Positions 17,035 through 25,960 of a DNA stretch of 64,000 nt are shown piece by piece. Where the stretch lies: contig DIJC01000020.1 in NCBI GenBank assembly GCA_002421005.1, positions 62,001 to 126,000 on the forward strand. Reading direction: 5' to 3'. The DNA comes from Enterobacteriaceae bacterium UBA5654. Lineage in GTDB: Bacteria > Pseudomonadota > Gammaproteobacteria > Enterobacterales > Enterobacteriaceae. A model generated the notes under the pieces. The model saw nothing but the letters and a program-made list of their open reading frames with translations. It ran no database searches and was not told where the DNA came from. The position numbers and the translations under genes are program-made. How positions within the stretch are numbered: the stretch's first letter is position 1; the number at the start of each line of letters is the position of its first letter.

Positions 17035-17661
17035 ATGACCCATTTGTGTAAGCCGTTAAACGAATTCAACGTACTTGATAAACACCTTTCTGCATATGGT
17101 ACCCATTTTATCTGTCACGAAGGTGAGTCGCTCTCTTTCGGTGACGACCAGACATCAAATCACACCGTGATTATTCAACAGGGCATCATCTCTCTGAGCC
17201 GAAAATATAATGACACTTTACTGGGTTTCCTGGCCGCTCCTTTTATCGCCGGGCTTTCTGCTGGCGCAATCAAAAATAGTATTGACTACGTAATTAGCGC
17301 CGAAAATGAATGCTGTGGCTATTATCTGCCAGCGGAGGAAACGCTTCGTCTGTTAGATCAGGGGCAGTTGTGGCGTGAGGCTTTTTACTGGCTGACCTGG
17401 CAGCACCGGATGCTGGAAAAACGCGATATGCACCTGGTTGGCACCAACAACTACAATCAGATCCGCTCCACCCTGCTGACGATGGAGCAATGGGATGACG
17501 CGCTGCGTTCACGCATCGGCGTGATAAATTACATTCAGCGGCGCACCCATATCTCCCGCTCGGTGATTGCTGAAGTGCTTTCAGCGCTGCGTCAGGGAAG
17601 CTATATCGAGATGCATAAAGGCAAACTGATCAGCATCAACCGTCTGCCTTATGACTATTAA
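17035..17661 (+). CDS. iprA: IprA/YaiV, CRP-like helix-turn-helix regulator
   Basis: A 208-residue homologue of E. coli YaiV/IprA, described as an inhibitor of hydrogen peroxide resistance. An N-terminal cyclic-nucleotide-binding-like beta roll (about 20-130) is followed by a C-terminal winged helix (about 150-205; RRTHISRSVIAEVLSALRQGSYIEM). The reading frame is open upstream into the autotransporter, but the ATG at 17035 is chosen because the protein then matches the family length. It lies 106 bp after the autotransporter in the conserved order and ends 3 bp from the convergent ampH stop. A role in oxidative-stress control rests on the family. Confidence 0.9.
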   Translation: MTHLCKPLNEFNVLDKHLSAYGTHFICHEGESLSFGDDQTSNHTVIIQQGIISLSRKYNDTLLGFLAAPFIAGLSAGAIKNSIDYVISAENECCGYYLPAEETLRLLDQGQLWREAFYWLTWQHRMLEKRDMHLVGTNNYNQIRSTLLTMEQWDDALRSRIGVINYIQRRTHISRSVIAEVLSALRQGSYIEMHKGKLISINRLPYDY

Positions 17662-17664
17662 CAA

Positions 17665-18831
17665 TCAGGACGCGGGCGGAATCAGCGGAATATTTCCACT
17701 CAGCTCGCTGATCAAATTATTAATGCCATCGCTCATATTGGTAAATCGGGTCAGCGGAGAGCGCGTGACCACCACAAAGGCACCAATATTATGCTGCGGG
17801 ATCATCGCCATATAGGTAATGAATCCGCCACCGCCCCCTGTTTTCTGAATAATACCGGGGCGTCCGTCTTTCGGTGCCATATATACCCAGCCAAGTCCCA
17901 GCGCATCGGCTTTCCCCGGCACGTCCATGCCGATGAGGCGCGTCAACTGGCTGCGTTGATAAATCAGCGTCTGCATCCGATCTGCCTGATGAGTACGGGT
18001 ATAAAAATCAGAGGTCAGGAACTGCTGCATCCAGCGCATCATATCATCGGGCGTGGAATATACGCCGCCGCTGCCGACGGCCGCCAGGGTGTTATTACAG
18101 GGGCTGGCCCCTTTTTCTGCCACCATCAGGCGCTTGCACTGATCCGGTGACGGGGTAAAGGTCGTATCTTTCATCCCGAGCGGGCGGGTGATTTGCTGCT
18201 CAAAAAGCTGGGTATAGGGTTTCCCGGAGGCGTTCGCCAGAGCGTCGGACAGCAAATCAAAGGCCAGGTTTGAATAGGCCGCCTGCGAGCCGGGCGCGGT
18301 TTTTAGTTTTGCTGTGGAGAGCCAGCTCCAGCGCTGCGCCTGCGTTGGCCAGACAAACACCGGACGATTTGCTGCCCCGCCAGGCTGCTCGCGGGGGAGG
18401 GCGCTGGTATGGGTCGCCAGATTCACCAGCGTAATCGGGGTGCCCTGATAGCCGGGCACCCGCGCTCCAGGCGGTGCATATTTACTCAGCGGATCGTTGA
18501 GTTTCACCACGCCCTGATCGAGCAGTTTCACCAGCATTTCGCTGGTCATTAATTTTGTCAGTGAGGCGATCCTGATCACCGAATCCAGCTGCGGACGGAT
18601 ATTATTGCCCGGTCGCGTCTCGCCAAAACTGCGGAAAACCCGCTGATTACCGTCAATCACCACCAGCGCCATGCCTGTCGCGCCGCTACCGTAGAAAATA
18701 TGGTTGGCGTAGCGATCGACAATATCAGAAGCAAACACCGGATCGGGTGAGGTCTGCGCGGCATGGGCAACCGGCAGCACAGCCGCATAAAGTGCGGCAA
18801 AAAGGGCTAAACAACGTTTCAACGCAGGCAT
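17665..18831 (-). CDS. ampH: AmpH, class C beta-lactamase-like D-alanyl-D-alanine carboxypeptidase
   Basis: A 388-residue periplasmic serine peptidase that trims peptidoglycan peptides and weakly hydrolyses beta-lactams. The N-terminal signal peptide ends with VAHA before residue 25. All three catalytic motifs are visible: Ser90-Leu-Thr-Lys93, Tyr186-Ser-Asn188, and Lys-Thr-Gly in QKTGGGGG. E. coli AmpH has 385 residues. It is divergent from sbmA, separated by 292 bp, as in E. coli. It is not an inducible resistance-type AmpC: the sequence follows the AmpH family throughout. Confidence 0.96.
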   Translation of the reverse strand: MPALKRCLALFAALYAAVLPVAHAAQTSPDPVFASDIVDRYANHIFYGSGATGMALVVIDGNQRVFRSFGETRPGNNIRPQLDSVIRIASLTKLMTSEMLVKLLDQGVVKLNDPLSKYAPPGARVPGYQGTPITLVNLATHTSALPREQPGGAANRPVFVWPTQAQRWSWLSTAKLKTAPGSQAAYSNLAFDLLSDALANASGKPYTQLFEQQITRPLGMKDTTFTPSPDQCKRLMVAEKGASPCNNTLAAVGSGGVYSTPDDMMRWMQQFLTSDFYTRTHQADRMQTLIYQRSQLTRLIGMDVPGKADALGLGWVYMAPKDGRPGIIQKTGGGGGFITYMAMIPQHNIGAFVVVTRSPLTRFTNMSDGINNLISELSGNIPLIPPAS

Positions 18832-19123
18832 CCATCAATGAAATAGAAAGAACTATGCCTATTTATACTACTTCTCCGGCCGTTGCAAAGCGCCTTTAAG
18901 ACGGATCGGCAAGGTTGAGAATAAATCCTGGAAAGACGGCATTTTTTTCCCGGAAAATCATCAGCTTCCTCCTGCGTAACCGGCACCACCTGAAATCCGT
19001 CGAAACAATTCTTCATGAGTGGAACAGAAATTAAGTCAGCCAGACTACGTATAGTTGAGCGATTGCTGCTGCGTTTAGCTGACAAGCGCACGTAATGTCG
19101 ATAATCCTTTTGCAGGAGAGCAC

Positions 19124-20341
19124 ATGTTCAAATCTTTTTTCCCGAAGCCGGGGCCATTTTTTCTGTCGGCCTTTCTTTGGGCGCTGGCCGCCGTCATCTT
19201 CTGGCAAACCGGAGGCGGTAAATGGCTGCTGCACCTTTTTTCTGCCACCGCCGACGCGCCGATCAGCGCCGCCAGATTCTGGTCGCCCGGCTACCTGGTG
19301 TTTTACGCGTTCTATGCGGCGTGCGTCGGTATTTTTGCGCTTTTCTGGCAGGTGTTCAGCCCGCACCGCTGGCAGCGCTGGTCGGTATGGGGCACCGCGC
19401 TGATTATTTTTGTCACCTGGTTTCTGGTTGAAGTGGGAGTGGCGGTCAACGCCTGGTACGGACCTTTTTACGACCTGATCCAGAAATCGCTGGATGCACC
19501 GCACAGCGTCAACATCGAACAGTTCTACCACGGTATAGTGGTTTTTCTGGGAATTGCGTTAATCGCGGTTGTTATCGGCGTGCTGAACAACTTTTTTATC
19601 AGCCATTACATTTTCCGCTGGCGCAGCGCCATGAACGAATATTATACCGGGCACTGGCCGCAGCTGCGGCATATTGAAGGCGCGGCCCAGCGTGTGCAGG
19701 AAGATACCATGCGCTTCTCCACGTCGCTGGAGGATATGGGCGTCAGCTTACTGAACGCCATCATGACGCTGATCGCCTTCCTGCCGGTGCTGGTGACGCT
19801 GTCCGCGCACGTTCCTGAACTGCCGCTGGTTGGTCATTTACACTATGGCCTGGTGATCGCCGGGATCGTCTGGTCGCTGCTGGGAACGGTGCTGCTGGCG
19901 GGCGTCGGCATTAAGCTTCCCGGTCTGGAATTCAGAAACCAGCGTGTTGAAGCGGCGTATCGTAAAGAGCTGGTTTATGGTGAGGATGACCCAAAACGTG
20001 CCACGCCGCCGACGCTGCGTGAGCTATTTAACGCTGTCTGCCATAACTATTTCCGCCTCTATTTTCATTACATGTACTTCAATATTGCGCGGATCCTTTA
20101 TCTTCAGGTCGATAACGTTTTCGGTTTGTTACTGCTGTTTCCGTCTATCATTGCTGGTACAGTCACCCTGGGTTTGATGCGTCAAATCCTCGACGTCTTT
20201 GGTCAGGTACGCGAATCTTTTCAGTATCTCATTAACTCATGGCCGGGGCTGGTGGAACTGATGTCGATCTACAAACGTCTGCGCGCCTTCGAGCGCGAGC
20301 TGGAACGCCCGGACGTGGAGGAAGTCATCCATACATTTTAA
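19124..20341 (+). CDS. sbmA: SbmA peptide importer
   Basis: A 405-residue inner-membrane protein (E. coli 406) of the SbmA/BacA family, which imports microcins B17 and J25, bleomycin and proline-rich antimicrobial peptides using the proton gradient. Several hydrophobic helices are visible, starting at residues 10-30 and 60-85. The fold resembles the membrane half of ABC exporters, but no ATP-binding domain is fused. A clear ribosome-binding site (GGAG) precedes the ATG. yaiW follows after 23 bp as the second gene of the conserved sbmA-yaiW operon, whose product is linked to the same peptide uptake. Confidence 0.97.
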   Translation: MFKSFFPKPGPFFLSAFLWALAAVIFWQTGGGKWLLHLFSATADAPISAARFWSPGYLVFYAFYAACVGIFALFWQVFSPHRWQRWSVWGTALIIFVTWFLVEVGVAVNAWYGPFYDLIQKSLDAPHSVNIEQFYHGIVVFLGIALIAVVIGVLNNFFISHYIFRWRSAMNEYYTGHWPQLRHIEGAAQRVQEDTMRFSTSLEDMGVSLLNAIMTLIAFLPVLVTLSAHVPELPLVGHLHYGLVIAGIVWSLLGTVLLAGVGIKLPGLEFRNQRVEAAYRKELVYGEDDPKRATPPTLRELFNAVCHNYFRLYFHYMYFNIARILYLQVDNVFGLLLLFPSIIAGTVTLGLMRQILDVFGQVRESFQYLINSWPGLVELMSIYKRLRAFERELERPDVEEVIHTF

Positions 20342-20364
20342 TTGCTTACAGGGATGCCCGGATT

Positions 20365-21462
20365 ATGGCCGCACCGCAATTTCGTTTTGCCCCAACGCTC
20401 ATCGTTGCCGCACTGGTTCTGGCAGGCTGTAGCAGCGAAACAACGCCGTTAAAGAAAGGCGAAAAAGCGATAGATGTGGCGAGCGTGGTCCGGCAGAAAA
20501 TGCCCGCCAGCGTGAAAAACCGCGATGCCTGGGCGCAAAACATCGCCCGCACATTTGAGAGTCAAAAGCTGGCCCCGACGGAAGAAAATGTCTGTTCGGT
20601 GCTGGCGGTGGCGCAGCAGGAGTCAAATTACCAGGCCGATCCGGCGGTGCCGGGGCTGAATAAAATTGCCTGGCAGGAAATCGAACGGCGGGCGGCCAAA
20701 CTGCATATCCCGGCGCTGCTGGTCCATACGGCGTTGAAAATGACATCGCCGGACGGCAAAAGCTACAGCGACCGGCTGGATGCGGTGAGAACGGAAAAGC
20801 AGCTTAGCGCCATCTTTGACGATCTGATTGATACCGTCCCGTTAGGACAGCAGCTATTTGGCTCCTTTAACCCGGTGCATACCGGCGGGCCGATGCAGGT
20901 CAGCATCGCGTTTGCCGAAGCGCATACCCAGGGCTACCCGTGGAAGCGGGAAGGGACCGTGCGCCAGGAAGTCTTTACGCTGCGTGGCGGCCTGTGGTTC
21001 GGCACGTATCATCTGCTGAATTATCCCGCCAGCTACTCCGCGCCGCTGTACCGCTTTGCCGACTTTAACGCGGGCTGGTATGCCAGCCGCAATGCGGCAT
21101 TTCAGAATGCAGTCAGCAAGGCCAGCGGCGTTAAGCTGGCGCTGGACGGGGATCTGATCCGCTATGACAGCCGTGAAGCAGGCAAAACCGAGTTGGCGAT
21201 CAGAAAACTGGCGTCGCAGCTTGATATGAGCAACGGTGAAATCCGCAGCCAGCTGGAAAAAGGCGATGCGTTCTCGTTCGAGAAAACCGATCTCTATACC
21301 GGCGTGTATAAGCTGGCGGAGAAGAAGAGTGGCAAGGCGCTGCCGAAGGAAATGTTACCGGGTATTCAATTAGAAAGCCCGAAGATCACGCGCAATCTCA
21401 CCACCGCCTGGTTTGCGAAACGCGTCGACGATCGACGGGCTAAATGTATGGCGCAGAATTAA
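20365..21462 (+). CDS. yaiW: YaiW, SbmA-associated surface lipoprotein
   Basis: A 365-residue lipoprotein (E. coli 364). The lipobox Leu-Ala-Gly-Cys ends a short signal peptide at about residue 20. The body has a DUF1615 domain with conserved segments such as VLAVAQQESNYQADP and NPVHTGGPMQVS. In E. coli it is an outer-membrane lipoprotein that aids uptake of proline-rich peptides with SbmA. ATG at 20365 is chosen because it starts the signal peptide directly; the same frame is open further upstream into sbmA. The gene ends overlapping the stop of the convergent yaiY by 4 bp. Confidence 0.93.
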   Translation: MAAPQFRFAPTLIVAALVLAGCSSETTPLKKGEKAIDVASVVRQKMPASVKNRDAWAQNIARTFESQKLAPTEENVCSVLAVAQQESNYQADPAVPGLNKIAWQEIERRAAKLHIPALLVHTALKMTSPDGKSYSDRLDAVRTEKQLSAIFDDLIDTVPLGQQLFGSFNPVHTGGPMQVSIAFAEAHTQGYPWKREGTVRQEVFTLRGGLWFGTYHLLNYPASYSAPLYRFADFNAGWYASRNAAFQNAVSKASGVKLALDGDLIRYDSREAGKTELAIRKLASQLDMSNGEIRSQLEKGDAFSFEKTDLYTGVYKLAEKKSGKALPKEMLPGIQLESPKITRNLTTAWFAKRVDDRRAKCMAQN

Positions 21463-21761
21463 TCATATCGACGCCACCGCAGCAGTAACGCGATCACGCC
21501 GAGGATCATGCAGCCGCCCAGGAAGGGAACCAGACCGAAAAGCGTGCCTACCGCCAGCCCCATTTCCACATGGGGTCGGCCGGTATCGTGTATCTGCATT
21601 AACTCCTCATAAACCCCTGGCGCATGTACCACAAGGTTCAGCATCTGTGCGCCTACCCAAAAGCAGAGCAGGACAAACAGCGCGTAGGCGATATTCCCTG
21701 GAGTGGAGCGATCCCTCTTTTTCCCGCGTAGCATAGGTTTGGAAAAGGTGAACTCTGTCAT
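21459..21761 (-). CDS. yaiY: YaiY, small inner-membrane protein
   Basis: A 100-residue protein (E. coli 102) with two hydrophobic segments, around residues 23-47 and 67-93, and a basic C-terminal end (LLRWRRYD). No enzymatic motif is visible and the function is not known. It is convergent with yaiW, with which it shares 4 bp at the stop codons, so each 3' end is antisense to the other. Confidence 0.9.
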   Translation of the reverse strand: MTEFTFSKPMLRGKKRDRSTPGNIAYALFVLLCFWVGAQMLNLVVHAPGVYEELMQIHDTGRPHVEMGLAVGTLFGLVPFLGGCMILGVIALLLRWRRYD

Positions 21762-22012
21762 ACAGACCTCCCGGACTTCTCAACTGTCAGACTTCATGCC
21801 TGTACTGATGCTTAGTGTGACAGGTCATTTCCATTGTCAATATCGGATTCATGGTAAATTCAGCGCAAGAATTCTCCTGGTTACATAAGTTAGACTTATG
21901 TCACAAATTGTTAACTAATATTTAACTTTATAGGGTTTCAGATTTTCCGCAGACCGCACAGACGACGGGTGGAAAATATGCGAGGATGAGTTTTTATGTT
22001 GTCGGAGTTGTC

Positions 22013-22231
22013 ATGAAGCTGCCTGGAAAAATCCGCCGTGACTGGCACTATTATGCGTTTGCCATTGGCCTGATCTTTATTCTGAACGGGGTGGTGGGAT
22101 TATTGGGCTTTGAAGCTAAAGGCTGGCAGACCTATGCCGTTGGGCTGGTGACCTGGGTAATAAGCTTCTGGCTTGCCGGATTAATTATTCGCCGCCGCCC
22201 GGAAGAGGCAGCGGCGAACGAAGCCGATTAA
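22013..22231 (+). CDS. yaiZ: YaiZ, small inner-membrane protein
   Basis: A 72-residue protein very similar to E. coli YaiZ (70 residues): KIRRDWHYYAFAIGLIF followed by two hydrophobic helices and a charged tail (RRRPEEAAANEAD). ATG at 22013 is preferred over an upstream ATG at 21986 because it gives the family N-terminus and has CGGAG nearby. The stop overlaps the convergent ddlA stop by 4 bp. Function unknown. Confidence 0.9.
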   Translation: MKLPGKIRRDWHYYAFAIGLIFILNGVVGLLGFEAKGWQTYAVGLVTWVISFWLAGLIIRRRPEEAAANEAD

Positions 22232-23328
22232 TGGGATATCGTGCGGGTTAAGCTGGCGTTGGCCTGATGCCGCTCCAGCGCCAGTTCAATCAGACGGGTG
22301 ATCAGATCGGTATAGCCCAGTCCGCTTGCCTGCCACAGTTTTGGATACATGCTGATATTGGTAAAACCGGGCAGGGTGTTGATTTCATTGATCACCACCT
22401 CGTTGCTGTCCGTCAGAAATACATCCACTCGCGCCATCCCGCTACAGCCCAGCGTCTGATAGGCCTGAATGGCAATGTGGCGGATATTATCGTTAACGGC
22501 AGCATCAATCGCCGCGGGCACCACGACCTGTGCGCCAACATCGTCAATATATTTTGTGTCGTAGGCATAAAACTCGCTGTTCAGCACAATTTCACCGCAG
22601 GTGCTGGCTTGCGGATAATCATTACCCAGCACGGCACATTCAATTTCGCGACCTTTAATTCCCTGTTCCACCACCACTTTATGGTCGAACTCAAAGGCCA
22701 GCGCGACGGCCTGCTGATACTGCGCCTCACTGGTGACTTTGCTGACGCCGACCGACGAGCCCTGATTGGCCGGTTTCACAAACAGCGGCAGACCGAGACG
22801 GGCTTCCACGTCGGCAAACGTCAGGCTGTGACGGTTGGCGCGGGTAAGGGTGATGAAAGGGGCAATCGCCAGCCCGGCATCGCGCAGCAGACGTTTAGTC
22901 ACATCTTTATCCATGCAGGCGGCCGATCCCAGCACGTCCGAGCCGACAAAAGGCACATTCGCCATCCGCAGAAGTCCCTGAAGCGATCCGTCTTCACCCA
23001 GCGTGCCGTGAACAATCGGAAAAATAACGTCAATGTTTGCCAACGGCTGGCCGCTGTCGGCGTCAATAAATTGCTGAACGGGTTTACCGGGAACATGGGC
23101 GAGGGTGGAGGCTGACGGAGCCAGCGCGATATGCGCGGGATCGTGCGCGTTGAGCAGGTAGTGGCTTTCGTCATTAATATGCCAGCCGCCCTGCTTATCA
23201 ATGCCCAGAAGGACAACCTCAAATCGTGATTTATCAATTGCTTCTACGATATTTTTTGCCGACTGCAACGACACTTCGTGCTCTGCTGATTTACCGCCAA
23301 AAACGATACCCACCCGCAACTTAGCCAT
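22228..23328 (-). CDS. ddlA: D-alanine--D-alanine ligase A
   Basis: A 366-residue cytosolic ATP-grasp ligase that makes the D-Ala-D-Ala dipeptide for peptidoglycan. The N-terminal VGIVFGGKSAEHEVSL, the Glu15-like catalytic region, the ATP-grasp core (LPLFVKPANQGSSVGVSKV) and the C-terminal NEINTLPGFT are all intact. The frame is open 13 codons further upstream, but ATG at 23328 gives the family start (MAKLRVG). No substitution suggesting D-lactate specificity was noticed. In E. coli it is the second of two ligases, with ddlB in the cell-wall cluster. Confidence 0.96.
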   Translation of the reverse strand: MAKLRVGIVFGGKSAEHEVSLQSAKNIVEAIDKSRFEVVLLGIDKQGGWHINDESHYLLNAHDPAHIALAPSASTLAHVPGKPVQQFIDADSGQPLANIDVIFPIVHGTLGEDGSLQGLLRMANVPFVGSDVLGSAACMDKDVTKRLLRDAGLAIAPFITLTRANRHSLTFADVEARLGLPLFVKPANQGSSVGVSKVTSEAQYQQAVALAFEFDHKVVVEQGIKGREIECAVLGNDYPQASTCGEIVLNSEFYAYDTKYIDDVGAQVVVPAAIDAAVNDNIRHIAIQAYQTLGCSGMARVDVFLTDSNEVVINEINTLPGFTNISMYPKLWQASGLGYTDLITRLIELALERHQANASLTRTISH

Positions 23329-23425
23329 TTCCACACTGTTTCCTGGTAAACGTAAAACACATAACATATCACGTCAAAATCGCCCCTTCTGCCATAATCT
23401 TAAGTAATTCGACAAAGGAGGTGCA

Positions 23426-24109
23426 GTGAAAGGAAAAGGTGTAATCGTCTTCGCGCTGCTGGTCGGCGCGGCGTGGCTGGGCTACCGCTCTCTGCCGCCG
23501 TACTATAACCCTTTTGCGTCTCTTCAGCTTAGCGATCCGCCGGGGCGGATCACGCAGTTCAAGCTACGCCGCCTTTCTGCCGAACAGTGCCAGGCGCTGC
23601 TGGCAGAGGCCAATCAGCGCCATCTTATTACCAGCCAGAAGGTCGCCGACAGCGCGGGGGCGTGTCCGCTAACCAACGTGGTCAGAGTCCGTGATTTCGG
23701 CGACGTCCGCTTAAGCAGCAGTTTTCTTGCCAGTTGCCCGCTGGCGCTCAGTAGCGCACTGTTTGTTGAGCAGCAGGCTAAACCGCTCGCGCAGCAGCTT
23801 ATGGGCAGCCCCCTGCGGCAGATCGATCACTTTGGCAGCTACGCCTGCCGCAATATTTATCATCGTGAGAATGCACGCCTGAGTGAGCATGCCACCGCCG
23901 ATGCGCTGGATATCAGCGCCTTTCGCTTCGCCAACGGCAAAAGCGTAACGGTGCTGAAAGGCTGGCCGCGCCCGGAAACACAGCCTTTTTTGCGGGCGCT
24001 GCTCGCCAGCAGCTGCAACTATTACGGTAACGGGTTAGGGCCGGAATATAACGCGGCTCACGCCAATCATTTCCATCTGGGGATGCGCGGTTACGGCCTG
24101 TGTCGTTAA
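23426..24109 (+). CDS. Extensin-like family protein, probable envelope zinc peptidase
   Basis: A 227-residue protein of the extensin-like (C-terminal) family. An N-terminal hydrophobic helix (residues 6-20) anchors or exports it. Two blocks recall VanY/M15-type zinc peptidases: His155-x6-Asp162 (EHATADALDISAF) and His212-x-x-His215-x-His217 (HANHFHLGM). Six cysteines (55, 80, 104, 141, 197, 226) suggest three disulfides in the periplasm. It starts with GTG behind AAAGGAGG. It faces away from ddlA, whose product supplies the D-Ala-D-Ala end that such peptidases cut. The peptidase role is inference from the motifs; E. coli K-12 has no gene here. Confidence 0.75.
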   Translation: MKGKGVIVFALLVGAAWLGYRSLPPYYNPFASLQLSDPPGRITQFKLRRLSAEQCQALLAEANQRHLITSQKVADSAGACPLTNVVRVRDFGDVRLSSSFLASCPLALSSALFVEQQAKPLAQQLMGSPLRQIDHFGSYACRNIYHRENARLSEHATADALDISAFRFANGKSVTVLKGWPRPETQPFLRALLASSCNYYGNGLGPEYNAAHANHFHLGMRGYGLCR

Positions 24110-24139
24110 GCCGATAACAACAAAAAATGGATAAATACA

Positions 24140-24154
24140 TGTCCGGTTCGGACA
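24140..24154. repeat. Inverted repeat upstream of the MFS gene
   Basis: TGTCCG-GTT-CGGACA, 61 bp before the transporter start and just after the preceding gene. No T run follows, so an operator is as likely as a terminator. Confidence 0.4.
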
Positions 24155-24215
24155 GCAGGGAGAGAAATTGTTAATCTAAGCGCGCTAAGTAAATCCTTAA
24201 TCAATATGACGGTCT

Positions 24216-25418
24216 ATGGAATCCTGGAAAGTTAATCTTATTTCCGTATGGTTTGGCTGCTTTTTTACGGGGCTGGCAATCAGCCAAATCCTGCCATTCC
24301 TGCCGCTTTATGTTTCCCAGCTCGGCGTCACCTCGCACGAGGCGTTGTCGATGTGGTCGGGACTGACCTTCAGCGTGACGTTTCTGGTTTCGGCGATTGT
24401 CTCGCCGATGTGGGGCAGCCTCGCCGACCGTAAAGGCCGTAAGCTTATGCTTCTGCGCGCCTCGCTGGGCATGGCGATTGCGATCCTGCTTCAGGCGTTT
24501 GCGACTAACGTCTGGCAGCTATTTTTTCTGCGTGCGGTGATGGGATTAACCTCCGGCTATATTCCTAACGCGATGGCGCTGGTGGCCTCGCAGGTGCCGC
24601 GCGAGCGGAGCGGCTGGGCCTTAAGCACGCTATCCACGGCGCAAATCAGCGGCGTTATCGGTGGGCCGCTGCTCGGCGGGTTTCTGGCGGATCACGTTGG
24701 CCTGCGTGCGGTTTTCTTCATTACCGCCCTGCTGCTGACGGTGAGTTTCCTGGTCACGCTGTTTCTGATTAAAGAGGGCGTCAGACCGCAGGTAAGTAAA
24801 GCCGACCGGCTGACCGGCAAAGCGGTATTTGCGACCCTGCCTTATCCGGGACTGGTGATCAGCCTGTTTGTCACCACAATGGTGATCCAGCTGTGTAATG
24901 GTTCGGTCGGTCCTGTTCTCGCGCTGTTTATCAAAGCGATGAGCCCTGACAGCGATAATATTGCTTTTTTAAGCGGCATGATCGCCGCTGTTCCCGGTGT
25001 TTCGGCGCTGATTTCTGCGCCACGCCTCGGTAAGCTCGGCGACCGCATTGGCACCGGGCGAATTCTGGTGGCAACGCTCGCTCTGGCGGTGGTGATCTTT
25101 TTCGCCATGTCTTTTGTCACCTCTCCACTTCAGTTAGGTATCCTGCGTTTTATGCTTGGTTTTGCCGACGGAGCCATGCTTCCGGCGGTGCAAACGCTGC
25201 TGCTGAAATATTGCAGCGACCAGGTGACCGGACGTATTTTTGGTTATAACCAGTCCTTTATGTATATGGGAAATGTCGCAGGGCCGCTGATGGGCGCGTC
25301 CGTCTCTGCCGTGGCAGGTTTTCGCTGGGTGTTTGTCGCCACGGCAATCGTAGTACTGATTAATCTCTGGCAACTGGTGATTATGCTGCGCCGCACCCCG
25401 CAGACCAAAGCACGATAA
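24216..25418 (+). CDS. MFS drug exporter, MdtG-like
   Basis: A 400-residue major facilitator of the DHA1 drug/proton antiporter group with about 12 membrane helices. Motif A is clear in loop 2-3 (GSLADRKGRKLM), and the helix 5 region ISGVIGGPLLGG fits antiporter motif C. Its N-terminal half closely follows E. coli MdtG (LGCF-like start, LPLYVSQLGVTSHEALSMWSG in part), but mdtG normally sits elsewhere, so this is probably a paralogue. The ribosome-binding site is weak. The substrate is unknown. It is a single-gene unit between the extensin-like gene and iraP. Confidence 0.85.
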   Translation: MESWKVNLISVWFGCFFTGLAISQILPFLPLYVSQLGVTSHEALSMWSGLTFSVTFLVSAIVSPMWGSLADRKGRKLMLLRASLGMAIAILLQAFATNVWQLFFLRAVMGLTSGYIPNAMALVASQVPRERSGWALSTLSTAQISGVIGGPLLGGFLADHVGLRAVFFITALLLTVSFLVTLFLIKEGVRPQVSKADRLTGKAVFATLPYPGLVISLFVTTMVIQLCNGSVGPVLALFIKAMSPDSDNIAFLSGMIAAVPGVSALISAPRLGKLGDRIGTGRILVATLALAVVIFFAMSFVTSPLQLGILRFMLGFADGAMLPAVQTLLLKYCSDQVTGRIFGYNQSFMYMGNVAGPLMGASVSAVAGFRWVFVATAIVVLINLWQLVIMLRRTPQTKAR

Positions 25419-25584
25419 ATGTGGGCGATCTTATCCGCCCGATAATATTCCTTTTAGCCGTGCTTAATTATGCTGAAGCGATTATTTATATGATGCGCAC
25501 GATCTTGAAAAAACGAAGGCTATCCTGTATTTAGTATTCTCGTTAACAGCATGTTAAACCAGTATTCATTAAGGGTGTTACGCC

Positions 25585-25845
25585 ATGAAAAATCTTATTG
25601 CCGAATTGCTGGTCAAGCTGGGAGAAAAGGAAGAGGAATCCAAGGAACTGCTGGCGCAGGTTGAAGCGCTGGAAATCGTCGTCACGGCGCTGGTACGCCA
25701 TATGGCACAAGAGGAACAGCAGCGGCTTATCGAAGGCATCGAAACCGCGATGGCCAGTGCCCGGCCCGATTTACATGTCCCTGATAACGACAGCCAGCTT
25801 TTGCATCAGTATATTAAAAAACTCCTCCGTCATCCTCGCCATTAA
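25585..25845 (+). CDS. iraP: IraP, anti-adaptor that stabilises RpoS
   Basis: An 86-residue, mostly helical protein very similar to E. coli IraP (also 86): MKNLIAELLVKLGEKEEESK at the start and a heptad-like LLAQVEALEIVVTALVRHM segment. IraP binds the response regulator RssB and blocks delivery of sigma S to ClpXP, mainly during phosphate starvation. In E. coli the next gene is phoA; here psiF follows directly. RpoS stabilisation therefore remains at the locus while alkaline phosphatase does not. Confidence 0.95.
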   Translation: MKNLIAELLVKLGEKEEESKELLAQVEALEIVVTALVRHMAQEEQQRLIEGIETAMASARPDLHVPDNDSQLLHQYIKKLLRHPRH

Positions 25846-25960
25846 CCCGCAATATTCACCGAAAGGTGTTCTTCTGTCCTGACGAAATTTGCTGCATCAG
25901 GTGGTTTTTTTAGCCGCAGAGACCAGACTTAAGATGAACAACTTACTGAAGGACAGAATA

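Noticed and set aside
17665..18831. AmpC-type resistance beta-lactamase
   Set aside because: The SxxK, YSN and KTG motifs are shared, but the sequence and the sbmA neighbour identify AmpH, a carboxypeptidase.
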